30,335 nt of DNA from JAIRTY01 sp050257395 (lineage in GTDB: Bacteria; Actinomycetota; Actinomycetes; Streptosporangiales; Streptosporangiaceae), in assembly GCA_050257395.1 (NCBI GenBank), contig JBLMWU010000220.1, forward strand, positions 1 to 30,335, written 5' to 3'. The notes beneath the pieces are model-generated. The model had not been told where the DNA came from. It saw only the letters and a list, made by a program, of their open reading frames with translations, and did no database searches. This document shows, piece after piece, positions 1-11,531 of this stretch (the first letter of the stretch is position 1; each line of letters begins with the position of its first letter). Made by a program: the position numbers and the translations under genes.

Positions 1-215
1 GACGCCGGGGAGGACCCGCCCCGCGCGGGCCGGGGGGTGGCAGCCGCGCCGGGGCGGGCGGCGCCGTTGGCGTGGCCTGCCCCGCCCAGGACCCCGGTCA
101 CGGTCCACACCAGAAAAATGATCAGCGCGGCGCCGGACGCGGACACGGCAGCCCGGCGCCGCCAGTAGACGCTCTGCCGGAGCCTCGGCGGCGGCTCGGG
201 CACGTTCCGGGCCAT
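1..215 (-). CDS. Membrane-anchored protein, paralogue of the next gene (partial, C-terminus outside window)
   Basis: The reading frame starts at an ATG (215-213) and is still open at the window edge, so only about 71 N-terminal residues are visible. They show a short proline-rich cytoplasmic start, a VYWRRRA box near residue 17, one hydrophobic segment (about residues 24-42, core ALIIFLVWTV) and then a Gly/Ala/Pro-rich stretch. The same box, membrane segment and low-complexity linker occur in the neighbouring gene at 301-1128, so the two are tandem paralogues. By analogy the missing part would be an extracytoplasmic domain. There is no ribosome binding site; a CATACT hexamer lies exactly 6 bases before the ATG, as in the paralogue. 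Function unknown. Confidence 0.75.
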   Translation of the reverse strand, partial: MARNVPEPPPRLRQSVYWRRRAAVSASGAALIIFLVWTVTGVLGGAGHANGAARPGAAATPRPARGGSSPA

Positions 216-221
216 GGCACG

Positions 222-227
222 AGTATG
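222..227 (-). promoter_or_regulatory. Candidate -10 box for leaderless transcript of the partial gene
   Basis: CATACT on the minus strand lies 6 bases before the ATG at 215, with no Shine-Dalgarno sequence between. The identical hexamer at the identical distance precedes the paralogue at 1128. I see no convincing -35 element. Confidence 0.45.
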
Positions 228-300
228 GGAACCCGGGCCGGTGATCGGCCGGCGGCGCGCCGGCCGGGCGGCGACGGCCGGCATCCGGACCCGGGCGGGC

Positions 301-1128
301 TCACGGCACCGCCACCCCGTGCGCCCGCAGCACGAAGATCAGCGAGTTGCTGACCAGGCGGCCGCTGACCGCGGTGGCCACGAAGGCACCCGGGCCGGCC
401 CGCTGGCCCTGCCCCTGGCAGCCGGGGCCGGCGGCCCGGCGGTCCCACCAGAAGTGCAGCGCCGCGGGCACTCCCTTGGTCAGCACGGCCACATTCGAGC
501 CGGTCCCGCTGGCGCAGGCAGCGGAGCTCCACAGGACCCGGCGGCCGGTCCTGACGACCACCGACACGAACCGCGGGCCGGTGTTGAATGTGCACGGCCG
601 CGCCGCCGTGGACACCACGTCGACTTCGAACCGCGGCCAGGCCCGGCCGCGGTAGGAGGCGTGCGGCTGGTGCAGGCTGAGCACCACGTCGCCCCGCGGG
701 CAGGCGGCCGGGTGCCCGCTGCGGCGCGGCTGGCCCGGCCCCGGCAGGCCCTGCCCGGCCGCGCTGGTCCGGCCCGCCGCGCTCGTCCGGCCAGCCGCGC
801 TCGTCCGGCCGGCCGTGTGGCCGGCCCGCGCGGCGGCCGGTGAGCTCGCGGCCGGGCTGCCCTGGCGGGCCGCGGGCGTGGCCGTGCCGCTGGCGGGCGC
901 CGCGCCGCCCGCGCCGGTGCCCGGCCCGCCGTCGCCGGCCGCCGCGCCCGCCGCCGAGGCGCCCGCCGCCGAGGCGCCCGGTGCCGCGGGCGTGCTGAGG
1001 GTGCCGTTCACGGCCCAGCTGATGAGCCCGACGATCGCGAGGCCGATGGCGAGGGCGATCGCGCGCCGCCGCCAGTAGACATCCGCCCCGACCGGCGGCG
1101 GCTGGTAACGGGGCGCATTCTCGCTCAT
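301..1128 (-). CDS. Single-pass membrane protein with Ala/Gly-rich stalk and extracytoplasmic Cys-containing domain
   Basis: The 275-residue protein starts MSENAPRYQ, has the VYWRRRA box at residues 17-23, one membrane segment at about 24-43, an Ala/Gly/Ser/Thr-rich stalk (46-140) and a C-terminal domain of about 130 residues. That domain has four cysteines (C143, C179, C205, C237), compatible with two disulfides outside the cell, and a beta-rich pattern loosely like the secreted DUF4232 group, though I would not assign it. The stalk contains TSAAGR repeats encoded by three 18-base DNA repeats (758-811). An ATG five codons upstream (1143) is possible. I prefer 1128 because the CATACT box is exactly 6 bases upstream, as in the paralogue. 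Position between its paralogue and divergent mutY gives no functional clue. Confidence 0.75.
   Translation of the reverse strand: MSENAPRYQPPPVGADVYWRRRAIALAIGLAIVGLISWAVNGTLSTPAAPGASAAGASAAGAAAGDGGPGTGAGGAAPASGTATPAARQGSPAASSPAAARAGHTAGRTSAAGRTSAAGRTSAAGQGLPGPGQPRRSGHPAACPRGDVVLSLHQPHASYRGRAWPRFEVDVVSTAARPCTFNTGPRFVSVVVRTGRRVLWSSAACASGTGSNVAVLTKGVPAALHFWWDRRAAGPGCQGQGQRAGPGAFVATAVSGRLVSNSLIFVLRAHGVAVP
758..811. repeat. Three tandem 18-base repeats inside the stalk of the membrane protein
   Basis: The unit GCCGCGCTCGTCCGGCCA occurs at 758-775 (with changes), 776-793 and 794-811. It is in frame and encodes the repeated TSAAGR hexapeptide, so length variation would keep the frame. A second pair of 15-base repeats lies at about 952-983 in the same gene. 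Confidence 0.85.
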
Positions 1129-1134
1129 GCGGAG

Positions 1135-1165
1135 AGTATGCATGGCAATTACGGAACGTGTTCAA
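1135..1165 (-). promoter_or_regulatory. Candidate leaderless promoter of the membrane protein
   Basis: On the minus strand CATACT (1140-1135) lies 6 bases before the ATG at 1128, and TTGAAC (1165-1160) lies 19 bases further upstream as a -35 candidate. The spacing is slightly long. The region 1129-1350, shared with divergent mutY, is less GC-rich than its surroundings and holds no gene I can support. Confidence 0.4.
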
Positions 1166-1350
1166 CTGACACGCCGCCGCCAATTGATGTTTTCGCAGTT
1201 CAACCCGAGCTTATGGAAGCATTCCGGCAGCGGCTTCCCTCAGTGGCCACCGCAACAACCACGTTCCGTGCGCAAATTGGAAACGCCCTGCCGGTGCCGC
1301 GGACGGCGCGCCGCCGCAGCCGCCTGGTGATGTGCGAGGATCGGGATGTC

Positions 1351-2220
1351 ATGACGGGCGGGCAGGTGGCGGCGATCGCCGGATGGTACGGCACGCACGC
1401 GCGCGACCTGCCCTGGCGCCGCCCCGGCACCTCCCCCTGGGCAGTCCTGGTCAGCGAGGTCATGCTGCAGCAGACCCCGGTGGCGCGGGTGCTGCCCGCC
1501 TACGCGGACTGGCTCGGCCGCTGGCCCAGCCCCGCCGACCTGGCCGCGGCCCCGGCCGCCGATGCCGTCCGCCAGTGGGGCCGGCTCGGGTACCCGCGGC
1601 GGGCCATCCGGCTGCACGAGGCCGCGCGGATCATCACCGAGCGGCACGGCGGTGAGGTGCCCGCCGGCCTGGCGGAGCTGCGCGCCCTGCCCGGCGTCGG
1701 CGCCTACACCGCCGCCGCGGTGGCCAGCTTCGCCTTCCGCCAGCGGCACGCCGTGCTGGACACCAACGTGCGCCGCGTCCTGGCCCGGCTGTTCGCCGGG
1801 CACGAGCTTCCGGGCCCGGCTCCCACCGTGGCGGAAATCACACTCGCGGAGTCCCTGCTGCCGCCCGAGCCGGAACTGGCGGCCCGCTGGTCGGTGGCGG
1901 TCATGGAGCTGGGCGCCCTGGTCTGCACGGCGGCCGCACCCCGCTGCGGCGACTGCCCGGTTCTGGCCAGCTGCGCCTGGCATCAGGCAGGCCGCCCGGC
2001 GGCCGCCGTGCGCCGGCCCGGCCAGTCGTACGAGGGCACCGACCGCCAGTGCCGCGGCCGCCTGCTCGCCGTCCTCCGCGACGCCGAGGCCCCGGTCCCC
2101 CGCGCGACCCTGGACCTGGTCTGGCCCGATCACGCCCAGCGCGACCGCGCCCTCGCCAGCCTTCTCGCCGACGGCCTCGCCTGCCTCCACCCAGACGGCC
2201 GCTACACCCTGCCCGCCTGA
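1351..2220 (+). CDS. mutY: A/G-specific adenine DNA glycosylase MutY
   Basis: MutY removes adenine mispaired with 8-oxoguanine and so prevents G:C to T:A mutations. The 289-residue protein has the catalytic Glu36 in SEVMLQQT, a helix-hairpin-helix at 110-122 (LPGVGAYT), the catalytic Asp137 in LDTNVRRV, and a [4Fe-4S] loop with exact C-x6-C-x2-C-x5-C spacing (CTAAAPRCGDCPVLASC). The NUDIX-like C-terminal domain that reads 8-oxoguanine in E. coli MutY is absent. Instead there are about 75 residues with a possible winged-helix pattern, and similarly short MutY proteins are usual in actinobacteria. The frame is open upstream to 1138, but I choose the ATG at 1351 because the family N-terminus fits and GAGGA lies 10 bases upstream. 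The stop codon forms the first TGA of the repeat that follows. Confidence 0.95.
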   Translation: MTGGQVAAIAGWYGTHARDLPWRRPGTSPWAVLVSEVMLQQTPVARVLPAYADWLGRWPSPADLAAAPAADAVRQWGRLGYPRRAIRLHEAARIITERHGGEVPAGLAELRALPGVGAYTAAAVASFAFRQRHAVLDTNVRRVLARLFAGHELPGPAPTVAEITLAESLLPPEPELAARWSVAVMELGALVCTAAAPRCGDCPVLASCAWHQAGRPAAAVRRPGQSYEGTDRQCRGRLLAVLRDAEAPVPRATLDLVWPDHAQRDRALASLLADGLACLHPDGRYTLPA

Positions 2221-2349
2221 GAGTGCCCCGCCCTCCTGAGAGTGCCCGGGCCGCCTGAGGGTGCCTGCCCGCCCTGAGGGTGCCCGCCCGCCTGAGAGTG
2301 CCCTGCCCGCCCTGAGGGTGCCCGCCCGCCTGAGAGTGCCCCACCCGCC
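2218..2349. repeat. Seven-copy 18-20 base tandem repeat at the 3' end of mutY
   Basis: The unit is TGAGRGTGCCC followed by a C/G-rich tail (consensus GCCCGCC). Copies start at 2218, 2237, 2256, 2275, 2293, 2313 and 2331, with lengths 19, 19, 19, 18, 20, 18 and 19. The first TGA is the mutY stop codon. The units are imperfect, have no spacers and lie between convergent genes, so this is a small tandem repeat, not a CRISPR array. Confidence 0.9.
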
Positions 2350-2371
2350 TTCAGCTGCTCCGGAAACGCGA

Positions 2372-2403
2372 AGGACCGGGGTCCCCGATGGGACCCCGGT
2401 CCT
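2372..2403. terminator. Bidirectional terminator between mutY and clpC
   Basis: A perfect 14-base-pair stem (AGGACCGGGGTCCC, 2372-2385, with its complement 2390-2403) closes a CGAT tetraloop. It sits between the 3' ends of convergent mutY and clpC. The U-rich tract is weak on both strands, which is common for terminators of GC-rich actinomycetes. Confidence 0.8.
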
Positions 2404-2435
2404 CTTGCGGCTTGCCAGCGGGCGGTGGCCGCCGG

Positions 2436-4949
<2,514 letters not shown>

Positions 4950-5323
4950 CTCGTCGCTCCCTCACAGAGCGGTCGGGGAGGCCCTGATGTCCGGCCCCGT
5001 CCTTCCGCATGGTAGCCCGCATGCCGGATGACGCGGCGCACGATTTGTCGTGCATGAGAAAACGTTCCCCGGCAGGAGGGCGTTCATCCCATCCAACCCC
5101 TACCGGGGGGGTAAGTGTTCCCACTACGCCGGAAGCGAACGCGGGCCCAGGAGCGCTGCCGATAGCGGGACGGCAGCGATCGCCCGGCCGGCGGGCCGGG
5201 CTTGCGCACCTGACAGATACCAGTGGACCAGGCAGGGGTAACGCGCGGCCCGCACGCGGCCCGGGGGATAGGACCGGCCGGTGGCCGGGCATCCCGCGAA
5301 CCGCCTGCGGGCCGAAGTGCGAG
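4950..5323 (-). promoter_or_regulatory. Gene-free region upstream of clpC
   Basis: I see no gene in these 374 bases. They hold the clpC ribosome binding site, the palindrome at 5038-5053 and, on the minus strand, GGAAC (5121-5117) followed 19 bases later by GTT (5097-5095). The latter resembles the SigR/SigH-type GGAAT-N18-GTT promoter, whose regulon in actinomycetes includes Clp genes, but the spacing is one base too long. The left-hand half also receives transcripts from lsr2; short GC-rich hairpins there (around 5275-5290) might terminate them, but none is convincing. Confidence 0.4.
5038..5053. promoter_or_regulatory. Operator-like palindrome upstream of clpC
   Basis: GCACGA-TTTG-TCGTGC is a perfect 6+6 inverted repeat with an AT-rich 4-base centre, about 90 bases upstream of the clpC start. 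Its form fits a dimeric regulator site. It does not match the ClgR box as I know it, so the regulator is unknown. Confidence 0.45.
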
Positions 5324-5662
5324 CTAGTGGGCGTTCTCGTATTCCGCGATGATCGACGCGGGAATGCGGCCGCGCTCGCTGACCTTGTGACCGCGCTGCT
5401 TGGCCCAGGCCCTGATTTCCGAGCTGCGCTCACGGCCCGGGCCGCTGCGCGCCCGCCGGCGCCGGCCAGCCGAAGCGCCTGTCGCACGCCGGGCGTGATC
5501 GGTGTACTGCCCGAACTTCTCGCGCAGTTCCTTGGCGTGCGTCGAGCACACATCGATCTCGTACGCAGTTCCGTCAAAGGAGAACGAAACTGTCTCCGTT
5601 CCCTCGACCTCGCTGTCGTGGGGAAGGTCGCAGACGACCGTCACCTTCACCTTCTGAGCCAT
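5324..5662 (-). CDS. lsr2: Nucleoid-associated protein Lsr2
   Basis: Lsr2 is the actinobacterial H-NS analogue: it bridges and silences AT-rich, often foreign, DNA. The 112-residue product has the family's usual length. The N-terminal half (1-60, KVKVTVVCDLPHD and YEIDVCSTHA) is the oligomerisation domain. A basic linker with RRRRAR (67-72) follows. The C-terminal DNA-binding domain includes IRAWAKQRGHKVS and the RGR minor-groove hook at 97-99. I chose the ATG at 5662 (MAQKVKVTVV) because it matches the family start and has GGAAGG about 9 bases upstream. The longer frame to 5707 runs into the promoter. It is a single-gene unit with its own promoter. Confidence 0.97.
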   Translation of the reverse strand: MAQKVKVTVVCDLPHDSEVEGTETVSFSFDGTAYEIDVCSTHAKELREKFGQYTDHARRATGASAGRRRRARSGPGRERSSEIRAWAKQRGHKVSERGRIPASIIAEYENAH

Positions 5663-5706
5663 GGGGGCCAGCCCTTCCGCTGGAGCATCTCGAATAAGGC
5701 GGCCCA

Positions 5707-5736
5707 AACATATACCAGGAGGCTTGGTGTTGACAA
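5707..5736 (-). promoter_or_regulatory. Promoter of lsr2
   Basis: On the minus strand TTGTCA (5736-5731) and TATGTT (5712-5707) are separated by 18 bases, a good housekeeping-type promoter. Transcription would start near 5700 and leave a leader of about 38 bases containing the ribosome binding site. Confidence 0.55.
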
Positions 5737-5896
5737 TTCAGGGTCCCGGGATTCGAACTCAATGCGCGTCCGCAGAACATGCCCAAGTCTGATCACAGCA
5801 GCTTTATTGTTACTCTCTGTAATCGAGGCTCAGATGGGCCCCGCTGAATCGGGCATGCCGCCTAAGGCCTTCCGCAGACGCGGTTACGCACTGCCG
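5737..5896. other. Comparatively AT-rich intergenic stretch upstream of lsr2
   Basis: No gene is visible here. The segment around 5790-5830 (TTTATTGTTACTCTCTGTAA) is among the most AT-rich DNA in the window. Lsr2 prefers AT-rich DNA, so autoregulation from here is plausible, but that is an inference. Confidence 0.4.
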
Positions 5897-6100
5897 CTAG
5901 TGCGAGATCCGGTGCTCCGATGAGGACGGCTGCGCGTCCTCAGGTGCGGCATTCCTGATGTCATCGGGAATATCCGCCGCGCCTTCATCGCCGTCCGGCC
6001 GCTTCGGGCTCATCTGCCGGCGCAGGAACATCACGATCGCGACCAGGAAGGCCGCGCATACAACCAGTGATGGGGTGAGCACCTCCAGATCCTGGAGCAC
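5897..6100 (-). CDS. Small single-pass membrane protein
   Basis: This is a 67-residue protein with one membrane segment (about residues 10-28, LVVCAAFLVAIVMFL), a following RRQ positive cluster and an acidic hydrophilic tail rich in Asp, Glu and Ser. The positive-inside pattern suggests the tail is cytoplasmic. The start is a GTG at 6100 with AAAGGAG 5 bases upstream, one of the best ribosome binding sites in the window, which supports a real gene despite its size. It lies upstream of lsr2 on the same strand, but the lsr2 promoter between them argues against one operon. I do not recognise the family. Confidence 0.7.
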   Translation of the reverse strand: MLQDLEVLTPSLVVCAAFLVAIVMFLRRQMSPKRPDGDEGAADIPDDIRNAAPEDAQPSSSEHRISH

Positions 6101-6349
6101 ATCATCTCCTTTCCCGGCGCGTCCCGTCTCCTGGCTCTGATCCGCTTACTGCATTCTGGCGCATGGCACGGGGTGCGCCTGCCACCGCCCCCGGCCCAGG
6201 AGTGGAGGCGGCCCGCCGGTGAGGGGCGCCGCGGAGGCCCGCCGGGGAGGCGGCGCGGCACCGCCGGCCGCGGCAGCCGGCGTCCGCCAGCGCGGCATCC
6301 GCGGAAAGCGCACCCGGGCTGTCGGACCCCCGTGGCAGTATCGGGCGGC

Positions 6350-9580
<3,231 letters not shown>

Positions 9581-9611
9581 ACCCGCCCCCGGAGGCGAGC
9601 CGAGGGCCAAG

Positions 9612-10115
9612 TTAGAGGTGGAGCAGCATTCTTGTGTTGCCGAGGGTGTTGGGCTTGACGCGGTCGAGGTCGAGGAACTCCGCGACGCCTTCGTCGTAGG
9701 AGCGCAGCAGTTCCGCGTACACCTCGTGGGAGACGGGAGAGCCGTCGATCTCCTTGAACCCGTGGCTGGCGAAGAACCCGACCGCGAACGTCAGCACGAA
9801 CACCCGGCGCACGCCCAGCTCCCGGGCGGTCGCCAGCAGCGCCTCCACGAGCCGGTGCCCGATCCCGTGGCCCTGGCAGTCCTCACGCACCGCGATGGTG
9901 CGGATCTCCGCCAGGTCCTCCCACATGACGTGCAGGGCGCCGCAGCCGAGGATCAGGCCGTCCGGTTCCTGCTCAGCCACCCAGAATTCCTGGATGTCCT
10001 CGTACAGGGTGACGTCGGCCTTGCCGAGCAGCCGCCGGGATTCGACGTTGGCACGGACCAGGCCGCTGATCGCGCGGACATCCGCGGTGCGTGCCCGCCG
10101 GACCTTGTATTCCAT
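9612..10115 (-). CDS. argA: Amino-acid N-acetyltransferase (short N-acetylglutamate synthase)
   Basis: The 167-residue single-domain GNAT protein closely matches the short actinobacterial glutamate N-acetyltransferase known from Mycobacterium tuberculosis (Rv2747), which makes N-acetylglutamate at the start of arginine synthesis. Shared features are TLYEDIQEFWVAE, GCGALHVMWEDLAEIRT, the acetyl-CoA loop CQGHGIGHRLVEALL, RVFVLTF, FFASHGF and the C-terminal LGNTRMLLHL. It lacks the amino-acid-kinase-like domain of E. coli ArgA, as usual for this family. The ATG at 10115 has only a poor AAGG nearby. TAAGGT lies 7 bases upstream, suggesting a leaderless mRNA. It converges on the nuclease-helicase gene (31-base gap) and diverges from the NlpC/P60 gene. 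Confidence 0.92.
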   Translation of the reverse strand: MEYKVRRARTADVRAISGLVRANVESRRLLGKADVTLYEDIQEFWVAEQEPDGLILGCGALHVMWEDLAEIRTIAVREDCQGHGIGHRLVEALLATARELGVRRVFVLTFAVGFFASHGFKEIDGSPVSHEVYAELLRSYDEGVAEFLDLDRVKPNTLGNTRMLLHL

Positions 10116-10388
10116 CGCGCGTACCTTAACCGGTCACGCACAGTGGTGGCACCTCGGCGCCCACGGCCCCGCCCCCTGCACGCATCGTTATCTGCCTGGC
10201 ACGCAGCGTGCGCAAGGCCGGGACACGCGGCACCGGCCGGCCGAAATCCCGTATGCACCAAGCGCCACTATGCAAAAATTCGGTCGATCCGCCTGGCACT
10301 CATCACCCGTGCCCGCCGGGTCCACCCCGCTCCCGCAGAGCCGCGGCCAGCGCCGCGAGCCAGTCAGCTTTGGGAGAGAGGAGATCAC
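10116..10388. other. Divergent intergenic region argA / NlpC-P60 gene
   Basis: These 273 bases contain a 13-base perfect palindrome, GCACGC-A-GCGTGC (10199-10211), and a lower-GC patch near 10262-10285 (ATGCAAAAATTCGG) where a promoter could lie. I looked for the c-di-AMP (ydaO) riboswitch often found before actinobacterial cell-wall hydrolase genes and did not find its conserved blocks. The right end holds the AGGAG ribosome binding site of the next gene. Confidence 0.4.
10123..10128 (-). promoter_or_regulatory. Candidate -10 box for leaderless argA
   Basis: TAAGGT on the minus strand ends 7 bases before the ATG at 10115. No clear -35 element is seen. Confidence 0.4.
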
Positions 10389-11468
10389 GTGGAGTCCCCG
10401 CTTCCCGTCCGGCACAGGCCGGGCAGGTTCCGGCAGACCGGACGGCCAGGGCTGCGCCTCCCCCGTCCCGCCCGGGCCACGGCGGCCCGCGCCTGGCGGC
10501 GGACGGCGACGCTGGCCGGGCTGGCTACTGCCGCCAGCCTGGTGCTGCCCAGCGGCGTGAGCATCGCCTCGCCGGCCCGGCCGCAGCCGAGCCTCAAGCA
10601 GCTGGTAGCCCAGGCCAGGGCGCTCTCCGAGCAGATCAACACCCTGAGCGAGCAGTACGACGGGCTGCGCATCCAGCTCAACCAGGCCCGGTCTGAGGCG
10701 AAGATCGCGGCCCGCACCTATGCGCAGGACGCCACCCGGCTGGTCGCGGGACGGCTGACCGTCGGCCAGCTCGCCGCCCAGAGCTACATGAACGGCGGGC
10801 TCGACAGCTCACTGCAGCTGCTGACCAGCAACTCGCCCGAAGTCATCATCAACCGCGCGGCGATCATGCAGCAGCTCCAGCAGGAGAACGGGGACAAGAT
10901 CAGCCAGCTCGCCGCCGCGGAGCAGGCCGCGCTCCGGGCGCGCGCCACCGCGCAGCAGCAGAGCCGGCAGGTCGCCCGCCTGGTGGCCGCGATGGCGAAG
11001 AAGCAGAACGCCATCCAGCAGAAGATCAACGTGCTGAACAGCGCCACCTTCGCGAAGGCGATGGCCATCTTCAACGCGACCGGCCAGTACCCGAGCTTCA
11101 CGATCCCCACCCAGAACACCATCGGCGCGGAGGCGCTCCGCTACGCGCTCACCCGGCGGGGCGACCCCTACGTGTGGGGCGCGGCCGGGCCGGGCTCGTT
11201 CGACTGCTCCGGCCTGGTCCTGTGGGCGTATGCGCAGGTCGGGATCAGCCTGCCGCACTACACCGGCGCGCAGTGGAACATGGGCATCCACGTGTCCCGC
11301 AGCCAGCTGCAGCCGGGCGACCTGGTGTTCTTCTACGCCGACATCGGCCACGTGGGCCTGTACCTCGGCAACGGCCTGATGGTGGACGCCCCTGACTTCG
11401 GGCAGCCCGTCAAGGTGGAGCCGGTCATGTGGGACGTGTACGTGGGCGCGGTCCGGATCGTCGGCTGA
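10389..11468 (+). CDS. Secreted NlpC/P60 peptidoglycan endopeptidase
   Basis: NlpC/P60 enzymes cut the stem peptide of peptidoglycan during cell-wall remodelling. The 359-residue protein starts at a GTG with AGGAG 6 bases upstream. It has a long basic N-region and a hydrophobic signal segment (about 40-60, ending near SIASPA), a coiled-coil region (about 68-110 and 155-215) like that of actinobacterial RipA-type hydrolases, and a C-terminal NlpC/P60 domain (about 245-359). The catalytic Cys is C273 in DCSGL and the His is H321 in GHVGLYLGNG. The third position, 12 residues after H321 and usually His, is D333; RipA has Glu there, so an acidic residue is probably functional. The coiled coil may inhibit or localise the enzyme. 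Single gene, followed by a terminator. Confidence 0.93.
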   Translation: MESPLPVRHRPGRFRQTGRPGLRLPRPARATAARAWRRTATLAGLATAASLVLPSGVSIASPARPQPSLKQLVAQARALSEQINTLSEQYDGLRIQLNQARSEAKIAARTYAQDATRLVAGRLTVGQLAAQSYMNGGLDSSLQLLTSNSPEVIINRAAIMQQLQQENGDKISQLAAAEQAALRARATAQQQSRQVARLVAAMAKKQNAIQQKINVLNSATFAKAMAIFNATGQYPSFTIPTQNTIGAEALRYALTRRGDPYVWGAAGPGSFDCSGLVLWAYAQVGISLPHYTGAQWNMGIHVSRSQLQPGDLVFFYADIGHVGLYLGNGLMVDAPDFGQPVKVEPVMWDVYVGAVRIVG

Positions 11469-11486
11469 GCCGCCGCCAGCAGTGAG

Positions 11487-11512
11487 CCCGGCCCCGGGAG
11501 ACCCGGGCCGGG
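11487..11512. terminator. Terminator between the NlpC/P60 gene and lysS
   Basis: CCCGGC and CCGGG pair with CCCGG and GCCGGG around an AGA loop: 11 base pairs with one bulged C. It lies 18 bases after one stop codon and 20 bases from the stop of convergent lysS, so it can serve both. There is no long U tract. Confidence 0.6.
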
Positions 11513-11531
11513 TTCAGCCTGCCGGGGCCGG

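Noticed and set aside
1138..1350. N-terminal extension of MutY by 71 residues
   Set aside because: The extension has no MutY similarity and different composition, and overlaps the divergent promoter. The ATG at 1351 has a ribosome binding site and matches the family start.
2218..2349. CRISPR array
   Set aside because: Units are 18-20 bases, imperfect, contiguous without spacers, and no cas gene is present.
5744..5765. tRNA T-arm-like sequence (minus strand GTTCGAATCCCGGGACC)
   Set aside because: The flanking bases do not form the T-stem and no acceptor, D or anticodon arm could be found. It may be a tRNA-end remnant or chance.
10130..10388. c-di-AMP (ydaO) riboswitch before the NlpC/P60 gene
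   Set aside because: Such riboswitches often precede these genes in actinomycetes, but the conserved blocks are missing; only a GTCAGCT-like fragment near 10362 resembles one.
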